From contig NC_088170.1 of assembly GCF_028769735.1 (NCBI RefSeq), positions 64,581,085 to 64,645,084 on the forward strand: DNA of 64,000 nt, in the 5' to 3' direction. This document shows positions 14,001 to 27,245 of the stretch, piece by piece. Every line of letters starts with the position of its first letter. The first letter of the stretch is position 1. The stretch is from Zonotrichia leucophrys gambelii. Taxonomy: Eukaryota; Chordata; Aves; Passeriformes; Passerellidae. Position numbers and translations under genes: made by a program. A model generated the notes under the pieces. It was not told where the DNA came from and made no database searches. It saw only the letters and a list, made by a program, of their open reading frames with translations.

Positions 14001-15829
14001 GGAGTAGAGCCTGGAGCACACATACATCCCACCTTCAAACCACTCTTTATGTTACACTGATCCCCAGTTTAGTGTCCCAACTGCTCTAGTCATGCCCTCT
14101 TAATCATTCTCGACTTTTATCTCATATAATTTCACAGAAATTTCCTTTCGTAGCCTGACAAAGGAAATATTTCCAACTCTTATTATGAATCTTTTCTTTC
14201 TTTCTCCCAAAATATTCAATGCACAGACCAGTAATTTTGGGTCACTTGTTGGAACTGGCCCTCTGAGCCCCGTATACCTCCTTCACCCACCTTGAATATT
14301 CCCAGCACAGCCCTGTGGTGGCCCAACGTGTCGGATACACGAGTGCAACTTCACCAGCAGAGCTCTCTAAAGGGGCCACAGGCCAGATGAGAAGGAGCCA
14401 GGGAAGGAGGGTCACAGCTGAATGTCTTTGCCCAAGGGAAAGCAGACCAAAGAATACAAAATGTCGGCAGAGGGCATGCTGCCCTTGATTGAGTCCCCGC
14501 TGGCTGGAAACCCAGAATTAACAACACCAGCAACAACAAGAAAATTAGTAAGGCTTGCCAGCTGGGGAGAGACATCTGGCTAGTGATCAGAGGGGCATGT
14601 GAGTCAATTAATCCATCTCCGAGCTGGATTAGCACATTGAAACATGCTTCCCTTCACTGCTGCACAGGGACCTGTTGAATGAGCTGTAAAGATGAATGGA
14701 ACTAAAGAAATTTCATTTAGATGAAGAAAAATGGCTCTGAAGTAGTGAGTGGGTGGTTTTTACATGCCTTATGTGCTGCAAGAATTAAGCACAACTCAGA
14801 GAATTTAGGGCATGAAACAGCCATTTGGATACAAAAGCTCTTGCATTTCAGATCTCATTGATTTAAAATTTGTATCTAGATATCTGCCAATTTATTTCTC
14901 ATGTTTATAGCATATCCAGGAAAAAGATACTACTGCTCAGGAAAAATAACTCTTTCAGCCCATTCTTTCACAACTGTGGTAAATCAAGTTGCTGTCGCCA
15001 CAGAAGGTACTCCTGGGCTCTTTTGCTATTAAAATGGAATGGCAGGACTGTTGCTCAAGGGTATCTTGCTGCATTTAGATCTGGAGAGATTGAGACTCAA
15101 TCTCCACCTTCTCTGTCATTGCAGATCAATGGGATATGGTCTTCTTAAATACTTTTCAGATTGTCACAGATAGGACCTGAAGGGATGAGTTTGGTCACTG
15201 AGTTCAGTTCTTGCTGTCATGAACCATCAGGTCATATTATCCCTTCTTTGGAATTCTGCCACTCCCTCTTAAATTTTGCTTTTTTGACTGTTATTCCTGC
15301 AGTCAGAAACCTTTTCCAAAACTTCATTCCTCTGCTGTTTAGAAACTTCTTTATAATTTCCATTGTCTGTTTATTCAGGACCAGGTTACAGTCATTTGTT
15401 CTAATTCCAGAAATGTCTTTTACTCTCCTCCCTTCCGAGTAATCAGACCCCTGAGGTGTCCATGGATAGCTGTCAAAAACTTCAGTTTTCCTTTTACTAA
15501 GCTAAACAGGTTCTGTCCACATTTGTTCTCTCCTAAAACAGCCCCATCAGTCCCCTGTGTTTTGCAGTAGTCCTTCTCTGTGCCCACACCTACTTCAATT
15601 ATTATTTTCATAATACATGGATAGTATACAAGTTTCAAATTATATCCTGTGCAATGGTAGTAACACCACCTTGCACCTGCAGAAAATACCCTTTCTGTCT
15701 GTACTCTAGAAGTTGTATTCACTGACTGGGAGCTTCCAACTTTAGGAAAGTGTGAGGAATTTCAGTTAGCACCTGGAAGTTTATACTTGAGACCTGGTAG
15801 GAAGAGGCACATGAGTTTTCTCAACAGGG
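11071..15829. other. Non-coding DNA without recognised features
   Basis: A+T-rich, with no coding segment bounded by splice sites and no repeat with readable ends. Short AGTAG repeats occur near 13979-14010. The open frames present are under 110 codons and lack family resemblance. Confidence 0.55.
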
Positions 15830-15925
15830 GCATGGTGCCCAGGGACAATCTTGATGCAGCCATTAGCAAAGCAAATTGAGTGCTAGGATGCATCAGGGAA
15901 GATTTCTCCAGCAGAAGTGGTGAGG
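15830..15925 (+). mobile_element. Possible old CR1 fragment
   Basis: The segment ATGGTGCCCAGGGACAA followed by GCAAATTGAGTGCTAGGATGCATCAGG and CCAGCAGA resembles the CR1 reverse-transcriptase 3' region, where a similar GGATGCATCAG motif precedes a CCAGCAG motif. No CR1 tail is attached, so this is a weak call. Confidence 0.35.
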
Positions 15926-18900
15926 ACTTTTTGTATTACTAATGAGCTAAACAGTGCCAGTGAAAAGACATTGACAATATAATCCTGATTGCCCATAGTG
16001 AGAAATTGCTTGAATGATCCCTGGGGTTCTTTTGGGATGTGGCATTGTTCTGAATAATTCATTGATGTGTGGGGGGACTTAGCACATAGTGGGGAACGCT
16101 CACCAGGTATATTTACAGCATGGGCCCCCTTTTCCAGAGGCTGGCAGAGGCAGCTGGATGAGTGCCCACTACTGTGGCCCAATGATCTCATTGCCTCAGG
16201 GTGGTCCCACAGAGGTTTGATTTATGAGACCAGACACAGCCATACACATGAGGGTGCAGCTCCTCAAGGCAAGGACTGTGCACAGTTCTGATTTTCTGTA
16301 CTGATGGCAGAGGAGCTCAAAGATTGAAGCTACAGCTCCTAAACAGTGACAGACGCCAGAATATGGTTGTGTCATTTAATGGCTATAACAGTCTCCAGCC
16401 ACAGAGGTTTGTCCAATTTAACTCTCCCAACACAGCTCCTGGGAAGAGGCTGGAGACCACCTTAGCCCCAGCAGCATTCACATAAGATCTGTGGGATAGG
16501 ACCTGCCAGTTCTGGAGCTCCAGAGATTTTCTCCGAAATGGCACAGCACAGCTGTGTCAGATGGTATCCAGATCAGAGTGGTCCATGACCCATCCTATTT
16601 GCTAAGATAATTTCAGCCAAACTGGCTCAGATATACTGAAGAACTACCTTGGTGATCAAAAGAATCCAGAATTAACTCTATGAGAGTAGGAAAAACCGAT
16701 TTTGAATGCTTTTGAAAAATCTCCTTTATACTCAAAGAGAGCTTTATGTACAGAAACTGTCCACAGCCCCTGGGAATTTGGTTCTCAATTTCTTTAACTG
16801 GAGCATGTCAAATAATTTCAGCTGTCACATGTCATGTCTGAGAGACCATGAGCTTTGACACAATATGTGTCAAATATACCTTCAAAGAAAGCAGCACTTC
16901 TCTGGGAGGTAATGACAATTGCTGAGCATGATTTCCTTCTGAATAAATATGAAAACTTCACAGACTTCAGTCAAAAAAAATTAACTCTCCTCAAAGCCAT
17001 TTCATAAGAAATGCCTCCTTTCCTCTGTCTCTGCTACCTCTCTCCTCTCTCACGGAAAATGCCAAAGTGGATAAGTTCAGGACTCACCTCTCAGAAAAAC
17101 AAGGGACCTAGAGGAAAGAAAGCTAAAATCCACAAATATCTGTACATAACTGGGTTGTATGAAGTTGACAGACATCTTGTCCCTATTGCTGCTGTGTCTC
17201 TCAGTGTCCATTTCTGGCTATTGACTGTTCTCCAGGAGACAGTCCCAGAGATAAAGAGGGAAGGACTCCCTCTTGGAGAGTGTTTGAAGCCTATTGCAAG
17301 GAGCATGTCACCTCTTTAGCACCCCTGCTTGCACTTAAACTATACTGCTTAAAATACAGTGTTTGTCAGACATTCGGTTATCTCCTCCAGGAGATGAACC
17401 AGGAAGGAGAAGAGAAGCACTTCTCCATTTTCTCTTTAAGTACAATGAAAAGACTCAGACCCAGTCCCCAGTTCAGGACCTGTTCAGATCAGAGATCCAA
17501 CAAGGCAAACCCCTCTTTGTTAGGGGACCACCAACAGTTCATTTAAAAGGAAATGTAATTTTGAAAGTGATCATAAATAGATATGTGCACTTGAAAATAA
17601 GGATTTCAACATGAAATGCAGTTAGATATAAATAGAAGACAATCTAAATTTGTGGATTTTATAAATACATCCAAACTCACTCTCAAAGCCCATGAATTTG
17701 GTGAAAGGACTCCAATATTTTTCACATAACCAGTGGGCAGTATGGGACTTACAGGGACAAAGAAATGTCCCTGCACTCACACTTCACAGAGATCTATGAA
17801 TTCCATTGAGATTTCATGATCAGCAGATGATAAGTTAATCATGATGAGAGAAAAGAGTCAATTAGGACAGCTCTAGGAGCATGAAATAGATGTAAATATC
17901 CCATTATAGCCATTAAGCAATATTCCTTCAATATGGCACAGCAAGAGGCACAGGAAAAAGACCAAGGAAAGACAAACCTGGCCAAGCTGGCTGTCACCCA
18001 TGCCAAGTGCAATTGTAGAACTGTTTGCTGCCAGCAAACACAAACCACCAGCAGTGGCCATCTCAGAAGTGAGAAGTCCCTGGTTCAGGAAGGAAAAACA
18101 AATTAGTGTTTTAAATTTACCTGCAAACTGTCCTGATTTTACTCGACTCTAAAATAACCTGTATATTCTAAAAAGAAAGTGCTCTTGAAGAGAGATTTTT
18201 AGCCTGTTTGATAGGATATTCAACAGAAACTCTGGGAATAATAAAGGAGTGCTTAAAGCAGATTGCCTGCCTCATTCAGCTGTGTTATGGAGCTGATCCA
18301 AAGACACCCAGGAACTTTAAAAGGTGCTGGAGCTGGCCCATCAGTTTCTAGTACTAATAGGAACCGAGCTGTTAGTGTTTTTGCATGGCATCCTGTAAGG
18401 AAAATCGCTGGCATTTGGCTTACTCGGGAGATTTCACCATCTGTTATTGTAGAGACCCAATAATGATACAAAACACAAATAAGCAAAAAAAAAAATGCCT
18501 AACACTCTGTCAAAGTTAGTGAGGTCTTAACATATTCCTGCGCAGGTAGAGAATTTGCTGGAGGAGAATCAACAGAGCACCGGGCTCAATTACATCCGAG
18601 TTTCCTGTGTAAGACCTGTCAAGCAACTCCCATCACCACGTCTGTAAGTGAGCGTGAGTAATGGGTTTTATTTAAATTCATCTGGTGTTTGCTACCTACA
18701 TCCAGACAGATAATGGACAGATAGCAGAACAATGATCATTAAGAGGCTATCACTTAATTCTTGTTTTATTCTGCGGCTTGCCTGCCTTCATCTGTCTTCC
18801 CTTCTGAAGAAGTGAACACGTTCCTTCTGACTCAGATGGAAATGCAATGGCCTATTATGCATTCATCACAAGTTTTCCATTTTCCATCCAAAATCATGAC

Positions 18901-21900
18901 AGTGATACAAATATGAAAGCCCACAGAATTTGTTTCCAAAAGCATTCAGCTCCACGCATATGTGTTTATCTTTCTGCAATTGAATTTCTTATCCCCCAAA
19001 ACACACAGTCAACTTCCTTCTAAGTGGCAAATATAACATTTAAGGAGTTTATTTGTCTTGCTGAAAACAATAGGTATTAAGTATGGTGGTAAGGGCAGAG
19101 CATCCTACAAAATATTGAAGAAATCTGTTGGTTCACTGCAGTTCTATTGATTTAAGAAACACAAAGGGATTATGCTGAACAAGATGAAATGGGAAATTAA
19201 GTAGCATCATGTGAATGTAGTGGTAAAGCATCCTACATACTCTCATCACTGTCAGCTTCCTGCAGGACAAAAATGTGTGTTCAGCCCTGAAAAGGTTGGG
19301 AAAGGACCCCTGTGTCCTTCCAATGCAGGTATTGGTAAGCATTCCTTGCCCTAGCTATCTGAATTCCTTTGGGTTTCAGGAGGCTGTCAAAGCCTTACAA
19401 GTTGTGAATGCTGTTGTGCAAGTAAAATTAATGACTCCTGTTCTGCTTCCCATATTTAAAGCTTTAAATGAGTCTTATTGCTGTGGAAAACATGAGGAGG
19501 AGCTGAGGGGCTGTCAGGATGGAATTGTAAATCTTTTGGCATTTGAAATCTCAGACCTGATTGACCTCATGACGGTGCTTCAGACCAGTATTTATCTTGG
19601 TGTTGTAAAGCAAGCAAATTACCTTTACCCAGGCATGAATCCCACTTTGCAGTCTGCTGTAACTAACTGGGGTATGAGGCCCAAGTGAAATGCTCCAGTC
19701 AAGCAAGTAAACATTGAAAAACAAACAAAAACATTTGCATTTGAGGGAGTATTAAATGTATTCATCATCTGCCCTTTGAGTCTGTGCAAGTGCTGGAGTA
19801 AGGAGACAGTAATATGAATAGTTGTAACTCAGTTATTAAATAAAATGGAAATACATGAATAATTAATACAAATAATAACTGGTGCTTGCCCAGCTGGTGC
19901 ATGCTGAGGTTTTAGCTGGTGCTTGGCAAGGCATGATGGACTAAGGGTAGCTTGGGGAGAAGGCTCCCTTGTAGCCCAGATCCCCAGCACACTGTGGGCT
20001 GCAACACAAGCTCAGGGCTGGCTATTTTCAGTGCAGTGAGGAGCTCCCAGCAGCATCCTGCTCATGGCTGTAGGATGAAGACTGGCCTCAGAAGGCAGAG
20101 TCAGCCTGCCAAGCACTCTGCCTATGGTGTCTGTCTAAGCAGCAGCTCCAGCCCAAGGGAACTCAGACTCAATCAATAGGTGCTATTGACACCCGCGTAT
20201 TTCAGCTGGCTTCCCTGCTCTTCCCCACAGCCATTAGAAAAGCTCTCCAGAAAGCACTTTGGAGCAGCAGCCAAACCCACATTCTCTGAAAATCCCATGG
20301 GATTTTCCTAAGGAACATCCATGTGCCCAGGAAGTAGAGGGAGACCTGGAAAAACTGCTAGCTTCTGATTTTCTCTCTATGTGCTTGCAGCAGATGCCCT
20401 ATTGAATTGTTATTCCACCAGCCCTTTCAGAAGGGAGCAGGTGATAAAATTCTCCAGGGAATAGCTCCAGTTTTACCAGCATTCCTTTAGTTCCTGCTTT
20501 ACCTATCAGCATCCTCTCCCACAACCCAGAAGCTGCCTTTCCTTGCAAGGTATGTCACAGCACTGAAGTTAGATCTGGGGCATGGTGCCAGCTGAATGAA
20601 CCTGTCTAAAGCCTGGAGACCATGGGATTCATCCAATGGGCCCAAGTTTCTGCTGCCATCAGAGGCACACCTAATTTACCTCCATACAAAGAGGAACAGA
20701 GTGTGCTCACTGACCTGGCTGCTGTGAACTGCAGGGGCGTGTGGAGCGTTCCAAGCATTAATCCTTAGGACACAACTGCAAGGTCACAAAGTAATGTTAT
20801 CTTCTATTTTCTATAGGTACAGAGAGGTGAGCCAAAGACAGAGGTTAGTGGTTTGCCTGCTACACTGAAGCCTTTACAGCAGTTGGAAGGGGATTTTGTG
20901 TATTATATTGTGAACCCAAAACCACCAGAAAAAAACAATCTTGTGTGATTTAATGAGTGTAGGAAATATGTGATGTACATGAGTTTTTCTGAGATTTAGG
21001 GAAGTCAGTAATTAAGTTAGATCATTATCATACACTCGAAAAGTGCTGAAGGACATCTTCATAGAAAATTCCAGGGTTTGCTCCTTCTCATCAACAACAC
21101 AATGAGTATTCAGGGCACTTTAAATTGTTCTGACCTATTATCACAGAGCTCTTTTCTCTTGGTTCTGCTGCTGGCTATGCATTTCCCCACAGAAATTAAT
21201 TATCTTTATGAACAAATAGCTTTGTAAAGGGCTAGCACTGTGGCCATAGCTGTCTAGTTTAAGTGAGGCAGCAAAGGTAAAGAGAAACAGGTATTAAATG
21301 AATGTTTTTGAGGGGAAAAAAAATAGCTTTGGATGATGAAAACCTGAAAAAGTGTTTTGGTAACCTATATGGTGTTTACTTTTAGCAGCTATATCAGCCT
21401 TTTAACAGGAACCATTTCTTCTTGTGTATGGACTGGGCTGCAATGAAGGTAATACTCCATTGCCTGCAGCTTCTTGTTCTCCTCATTGTTCTTAGGCATT
21501 CATGATCTCTGAGAGTTTTATGCTGACACTAGGAAAGAAGTGATCTTTGCTTCTTCTGCCACTGATTCAGGCCATACTTTGTTTTCTCCACAGCTTCCCA
21601 TTGCTAAAATACAGGGATGGCATTATACCCTGCAATAAAGGGAGTTGTAATTGTGGAAAAATACAAAATCCTGTTTATTGGTTCAGCTGCTGAAAAGGAG
21701 AGCTGTTCATAATTCCACGGGGGAAAAAAAATTTCTGAGTGTAAGGGTTAGGTGTTCAAAACTGGAGAAAATTAGTTGTGTTGTAGGTTTAGCTCCCTGC
21801 TGCCTTGCTGATCCATCTGGGACACTCTCAGTCCCTGAGTGAAGATCATGCCATTACTTTGACTCACAGTCTGCACTGAAGCACAGCTAATGCTCTCCTG

Positions 21901-24020
21901 TAATTGTTTCCTGAATGCTGAAAACAGCAACAAAGCCCACATGCATGCATGCACATATATGCTCACTGCTATGCTTAGCCTGATGGAAATTTTGTAAATT
22001 GCTAACCCTGCCTGGAATTGTATCACTTCCAGCCAAACCTCAGCACATTGGTTTGGGCAGCAGAGCTAGGAGTCAAAAATGGGTTCTGTGGAACAGCAGG
22101 CTTAACAGCTGAAACCATCAAAGCTCTGAGCCTCCATGCTGGCCAGATGATGAGTTTTTAATTTCTTCCCTGTGGGTCCTCAGATGCAATAGATAAAATA
22201 GGAAAAAATTCATACGTCAGTTCTGTTGTTACAGTACTCCTTTACATGTAAATGGAGAAATTCTGCAGCTTCTATCAGAAAAGAAACTAATCAATTGATA
22301 TATTTCTGTGGACCTACAATAGTTATGTATCTCTCACATGGAGATATCTATCAAAACACTCTGAATTTCTTAGTACACCTACTCAAATTCCATATACTTT
22401 GTACTAGATGCATAAAATCAGAGAGGCAAGGAGGGAGGAATTTAATTTTACACTTGAAAAATTATGGATCTTTCATTTCTATGCCTCCTCACATTACACT
22501 CATATTTAATTTAAGATCTTAAGTGGTTCTAAATAAGCTTCTAAGATTCAGTTTAAGCACAAAATATCCATTCAGGATGAATGAACAATTATGAATATCT
22601 GGAACGAGAGAACAAAAAGGGTTTTAACATTAACAATGGGACAGATCCATCAACAAGATAACTGTGATTGACACAAATGGAGCTTCTTTCACTGGTACTT
22701 GATTTGGCCATTGCTTTAGACAGTGTTTTATTCCTTGTGATTACAGTCCTAGCTCAAAACAGTCTGTTCATATGAGAGAACTTGTAGTTCAAGTCTATAA
22801 TACCCTTGACTCAATGCACCAGTGGACCAAAGTCTCATGTTGATAACTGACACAACTTCTTGAATTTATCTTGAAAAATGTACAAGTTTTCCCTGACTGT
22901 GGTGCCTCAAGGATTTCCCATCATGTGGTTGTCTCCAGCCCTAGGTGAGTGGAAATGTAGAGTGTTTTCTGCTTGAGGCTCAGTTCATCAATAACTTGGG
23001 AGAAAGAAGCTGCTGGCATGAAGGAGGGGGAAGGCTTGGAAGAGGAACACAAAGAGGTCACAACTGGAAAAAAAGGAGTGGGATACACCTGGGAGCCGCT
23101 GAGGGGCTGAGCTGAGCAGTAATCAATGAAAGCAACAGCTCACAGACTGAAGAAATGGAGCTTTCAGCATTTAAAATGCTATTGTAGCAAACAAACTTCC
23201 TGCATGCCAACACCCCGACAGCAGAGTGCCAAGTTAACTCACCAAGTTCATGCTGGACTAACTGGGGCATGCTGTGAAGATAATAAGAGCATTTATCTGT
23301 CATGAATGCAAGCTTATGGATTGATAGATCATTTGATCTGTATGACTGTATTATGGATTTGCCATTAGCTTTTATCTTTAGCCATGCTGACAGAATCAAA
23401 AAACATATTTATTACACTTGGTGGGTTTTAATCGACTTTGCATTTTTCCTGTGAGTAGAGTTGGAACACAGATAATCTGCAAAATACACTGACAATCTTC
23501 CAGTTTATTCTGGTTTATTCATATTTTTTCCAAAAAAACAACTGAAGAGCATATCACAGATGCATTCTCCTGTAAAAGCTTTACATAAGATTTGAAGGAG
23601 AATAAACCAGCATTAGCCATAGAAGGGAGAAAGATGCAGTGCAAAAAAAGCTTATCCTCTGGGCTTGATGAAGAAAACAGCTCAAAGCCAGCAAATCAAT
23701 GATCCCAGAATGAAACTGAAACACTGCCCACAGAAAAAATGGATTTGCAAAATGTGCGTTCTCCCTATTTCACATGGTATTGCTCCTTCTCACAGGGGAG
23801 AGCTTTTAGTGCTAAGGCACAAGGTCTGATACTAGCAAGGCCTGATAACATCCAAATAATGTGACAGAGGGACCAAACCTCTGCTACACTGGAAATCTGA
23901 GAATGATGAGGAGTCCCTCTTATGGAGATAGCTTTGTTTTTGATGTCTCATGTGACCTGAGTGAGTATATGTGGATTTCATCAATACAATCAATAGACAG
24001 CAGGGTTTGAATCAGCCTAA
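15926..24020. other. Non-coding DNA, one unexplained ORF
   Basis: Eight kilobases without a recognised repeat or gene. An ATG-started open frame of 137 codons occurs at 19275-19688 and is discussed as a finding. A stretch near 18540-18900 has non-repetitive, mixed-composition sequence that could be conserved non-coding DNA, but this cannot be tested here. A short TGCA repeat lies near 21940-21955. Confidence 0.45.
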
Positions 24021-24581
24021 AATAGAAAGGACCTGGGGCTTCTGGGGCTCAGCAAGCTGTCCATGAGCTACAATGTGCCCCAGAAGCCAAGAAGGACAAT
24101 GATATCCTGGGATGCACCAGAAAAGCATTGCCAGCAGGTCAAGGGAGGTGATCCTGCCCCTCTGCTCACCCCTAGTGAGGCTACATCTGGGTATTGAGCC
24201 CAGTTTTGGGATGCTCAGTACAAGTGAGAGGGTCCAGCAGAGGCCACAAAGATGTTTAAGGGACTGAAGATCTCTCTTACAAGGACAGGCTGAGAGAGTT
24301 GAGCCTGTTCAGCCTTTCAGCTGGACAAGAGGCAAGGGGCAGAAACTGATGCCCAGGAAGTTCCACCTGAACATGAGGAAGAATTTCTGTCCTGGGTAGT
24401 GACCGAGCACTGGAACAGATTTCCCAGGGAGGCTGTGGAGTCTCCCTCACTGGAGATAGTCAAGAACCATCTGGACACCTCCTGTGCTCTGGAATGACCC
24501 TGCTTGAGCAGGGAGTTTGGAGCAGGAGACCCACTGGTCCCTTCTAGCCTGACTGATTCTGTGATTCTGTGATTCTGTGAA
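24021..24581 (+). mobile_element. CR1 LINE fragment
   Basis: About 560 bases matching the 3' part of CR1 on the + strand. In order I can read: a GACCTGGGG block, ATATCCTGGGATGCACCAG, GGTGATCCTGCCCCTCTGCT, GGGTCCAGCAGAGGCCACAA, GGAAGAATTTCTGTCC, GGAACAGATTTCCCAGGGAG, and a final tail of three TGATTCTG units ending near 24581. Internal deletions relative to the usual order are evident around 24300. The coding part is broken by stops. Confidence 0.92.
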
Positions 24582-27050
24582 ATTAATTGCAGGCCAACAA
24601 CTTCGGGCATGTTGGCCTCACTGACTAAAGGAGAACCTGAAAAGTCCACTCCACCGAGGAAATTCCTTTGTCCAGTTCTACAGACCCTGTTCATTGGACA
24701 TGGAGAGAAATAGGTAGAGCAGTGTGCAATTTATTTCATCCTATTACAGTGTCTACAATATATTTGATGAATCACATTCTATAATTAACAAATTCCAAGA
24801 ATAAAGCTGTGCTTACATAACAATAGGGGAGGTTAAAAAGTTAAAGCCTGGGATCCTGCAAGGATGGAGGAGTTCTTGCAGCATGCCCTGGTCTTTTGAA
24901 GGCTGTTTTCCTAAGGAAATAAGGCTTATGCAATTACATTAACTGTCAATTCCAATAAAGTTTGAATGCTAGCCAGTGTCAACAAAATCATACAAAATAC
25001 AGACTTTGAAGATATTAATTTGTTACAGGTTTCCTTTTTGGGGAAAGGAAGGTGGCTGAATAAAGGAATGAAAAATGTGATTAAAAGCCCTTGATCAAGA
25101 AAGTCTGAGGAGTGAGCTCAGCCACACAGCAAACACCAAAAACCCCTGCAGGAAACCACAGGAAAAGAGGCTTTCCACAGATAGGCTGTATCACTATTGT
25201 AACCTATCTTACATCAGCTGGAAACTGCCAGATGATGTATCTGTCTTGGAAAAAATAAAACGCCCTGGTCTTATTCTGTGTCAGAAAGAATACACTCAAA
25301 GTGGAGCACAAGTGTCACCTGGGGATAGCCTGTGTTTGAGTGACATCAGGGAAAGCTTGGCTCTGAATTCAGCAAACCCTGATTTCACACCTTGCAGACT
25401 TGTTGTAGACAGGAAAGTTACAGGTAGGGCACAGTCAAAGCAGTCAGCAGCTTATCCAAACCAGTGAGAATTCCTCTGGTCAGGAGTATTGGCCATCTTT
25501 GACACCTTCTTTTCACAAATGTGGATGTCACTTCTACAACCTACCAGGATGTACCAAAAACGTGCAGCCTGTGATAAGAGTAGGCTGTTACTCAAGTGTT
25601 GTCTTCATTTTACATTGGAGAGATGCCACAGGAGTTCCCATTTTAAATCTTGTCACCTGCTTTCACAGGCCTCCCCTGTTTTCCATGTGTATTCCTGGGT
25701 GGAATAGGGAGAGGCAGATGCTGGCAATGATGATTTTGCTTTCCTGAGAAAAGGTAGCTGAGCCTGAGCCATGAAGGGAGGGTATCTCACTGCTGACAAA
25801 CTGAGTGTGATAGCCCTGAAAAGCACACAAGGTCATTCAATTTGAAACTTAGGGAACTGCATTTCTTTCTCCCTGCAAGCTGTCATGTAGCTTAAAGATC
25901 TAGAATTTTGTCAAAGATATCTGCCCTGGAAAATGAATTTCAAAATTTCCCCTCAAGTTCCTTCACTTTTTCCATGCTTTTTATCCTTCTGTAATTCCCT
26001 TCTTCCCAGTCACTTTTCGTGAGACCCCCCCCAGATCTTGTCCCCACTCTTTTGCTTCCTGATTTTTCTCCTTGCTCAAAGACCCCTCTGCAGTTCATCA
26101 TATGTGATGTAGGGCCTTTTGCCTCCCAGAGGCACGACACTGGCATGTGGATAGCACCACAGCCCTGGGAAAAACAGTCTCCAGAGATGGTTCTTCTCCA
26201 TCATCTTCCTCTCCATGAAACAAGCTGTGGAACTGGAAGAATATGCCCTTGAGGGGAGTGCAGCCTGATTCACAATCTGGCATGTACAATTCCTAACCTA
26301 CTTTTTTTTCTCATGCACCTGGTCTTGTGGTTTCTCAGCTCTCCTTTTTCAATTGCTGCCTGACAGGAGAATTTGAGGCAATTATCACAGAATGGCTTTT
26401 ATTGTGTGCCTGCTGCCATGAGGATGGCTCTGCCTTCCTGTGGTCAGTAGAAATGTCGGCAATCATGAAGTTTCTCCCCAGTCAAAGCCAGAAAGTGCAA
26501 GCAAAGCAATGAAATCCTCACCTCTGGTTCAGTTTTGTTAACAAATACAACTAGTGACTCTTGGCCAGTTCTTGAATTCTTTAATGGGATTATTATTCAT
26601 TCATGCTGGCCTCGGTGAAATTTGGGATACAAGTATTAATCTTAGATTGCAATGAGAATTGTAATAACAAGAGAGCTTGTTATTACAAGGCACAGAGGCC
26701 ACACAGAAAGAATATCCAGTCCTGATCCTCCCAAAATAAATCAGATCTAACTCCTCCTGGAGTGAGGCAGAGTACATCCTTACTGTGGACTGTGCCTTCC
26801 AAGAAATTATAAGCCTCTATACAAACATCCATGCAAAGCAGTTTTAACTCTTCCTTGACCAAAACTCTTGGTCTGCCTCTAGTGAGGGATGAAGGGAGCA
26901 CAGTTAACACCTGGGCTCATCCTGCTTAGCTTTAGGTTCCAAAGGAGGACCCTCACTTTCGATGACTAAAATTAGATATGAACATTTCTCTGAATATTTT
27001 TTGCCAATTTCGTATTTCATCCAAAGCAAAGGATCATCACCACAGAGTAA
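24582..27050. other. Non-coding DNA with a perfect hairpin
   Basis: No gene is supported. The notable element is a perfect 13-base inverted repeat with a 4-base loop at 26659-26688, listed separately. A run of nine C bases lies near 26026. Confidence 0.5.
26659..26688. repeat. Perfect 13-bp inverted repeat, 4-nt loop
   Basis: The left arm TTGTAATAACAAG (26659-26671) is exactly complementary in reverse to the right arm CTTGTTATTACAA (26676-26688). The loop is AGAG. The pairing stops at the next base outward on both sides. Confidence 0.85.
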
Positions 27051-27245
27051 CCATAGAATGATTTGGGCTGGAAGGGATCTTAAAAACCTTTTAATTTCAA
27101 CTCTCCTAGCAAGTCCCAGCCAATTGAACACTTCTAGCAATGGGGAGTTCACAGCTTATGTGGGCAACCTGTCCAAGTGCCTCCTCACTCTCACAGGAAA
27201 TAATTTCTATATCTAATGTTTCATCTACTCCCACTCATGCCCTCC
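27051..27245 (-). mobile_element. CR1 LINE fragment (antisense)
   Basis: This is a reverse-complement CR1 3' region. It begins with CCATAGAATGATTTGGGCTG and GAAGGGATCTTAAAAACC, and continues with GGGGAGTTCACAGC, GGGCAACCTGTCCAAGTGCC, TCACTCTCACAGG and AATTTCTATATCTAATG. It is about 195 bases long; the right boundary is approximate. Confidence 0.88.
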
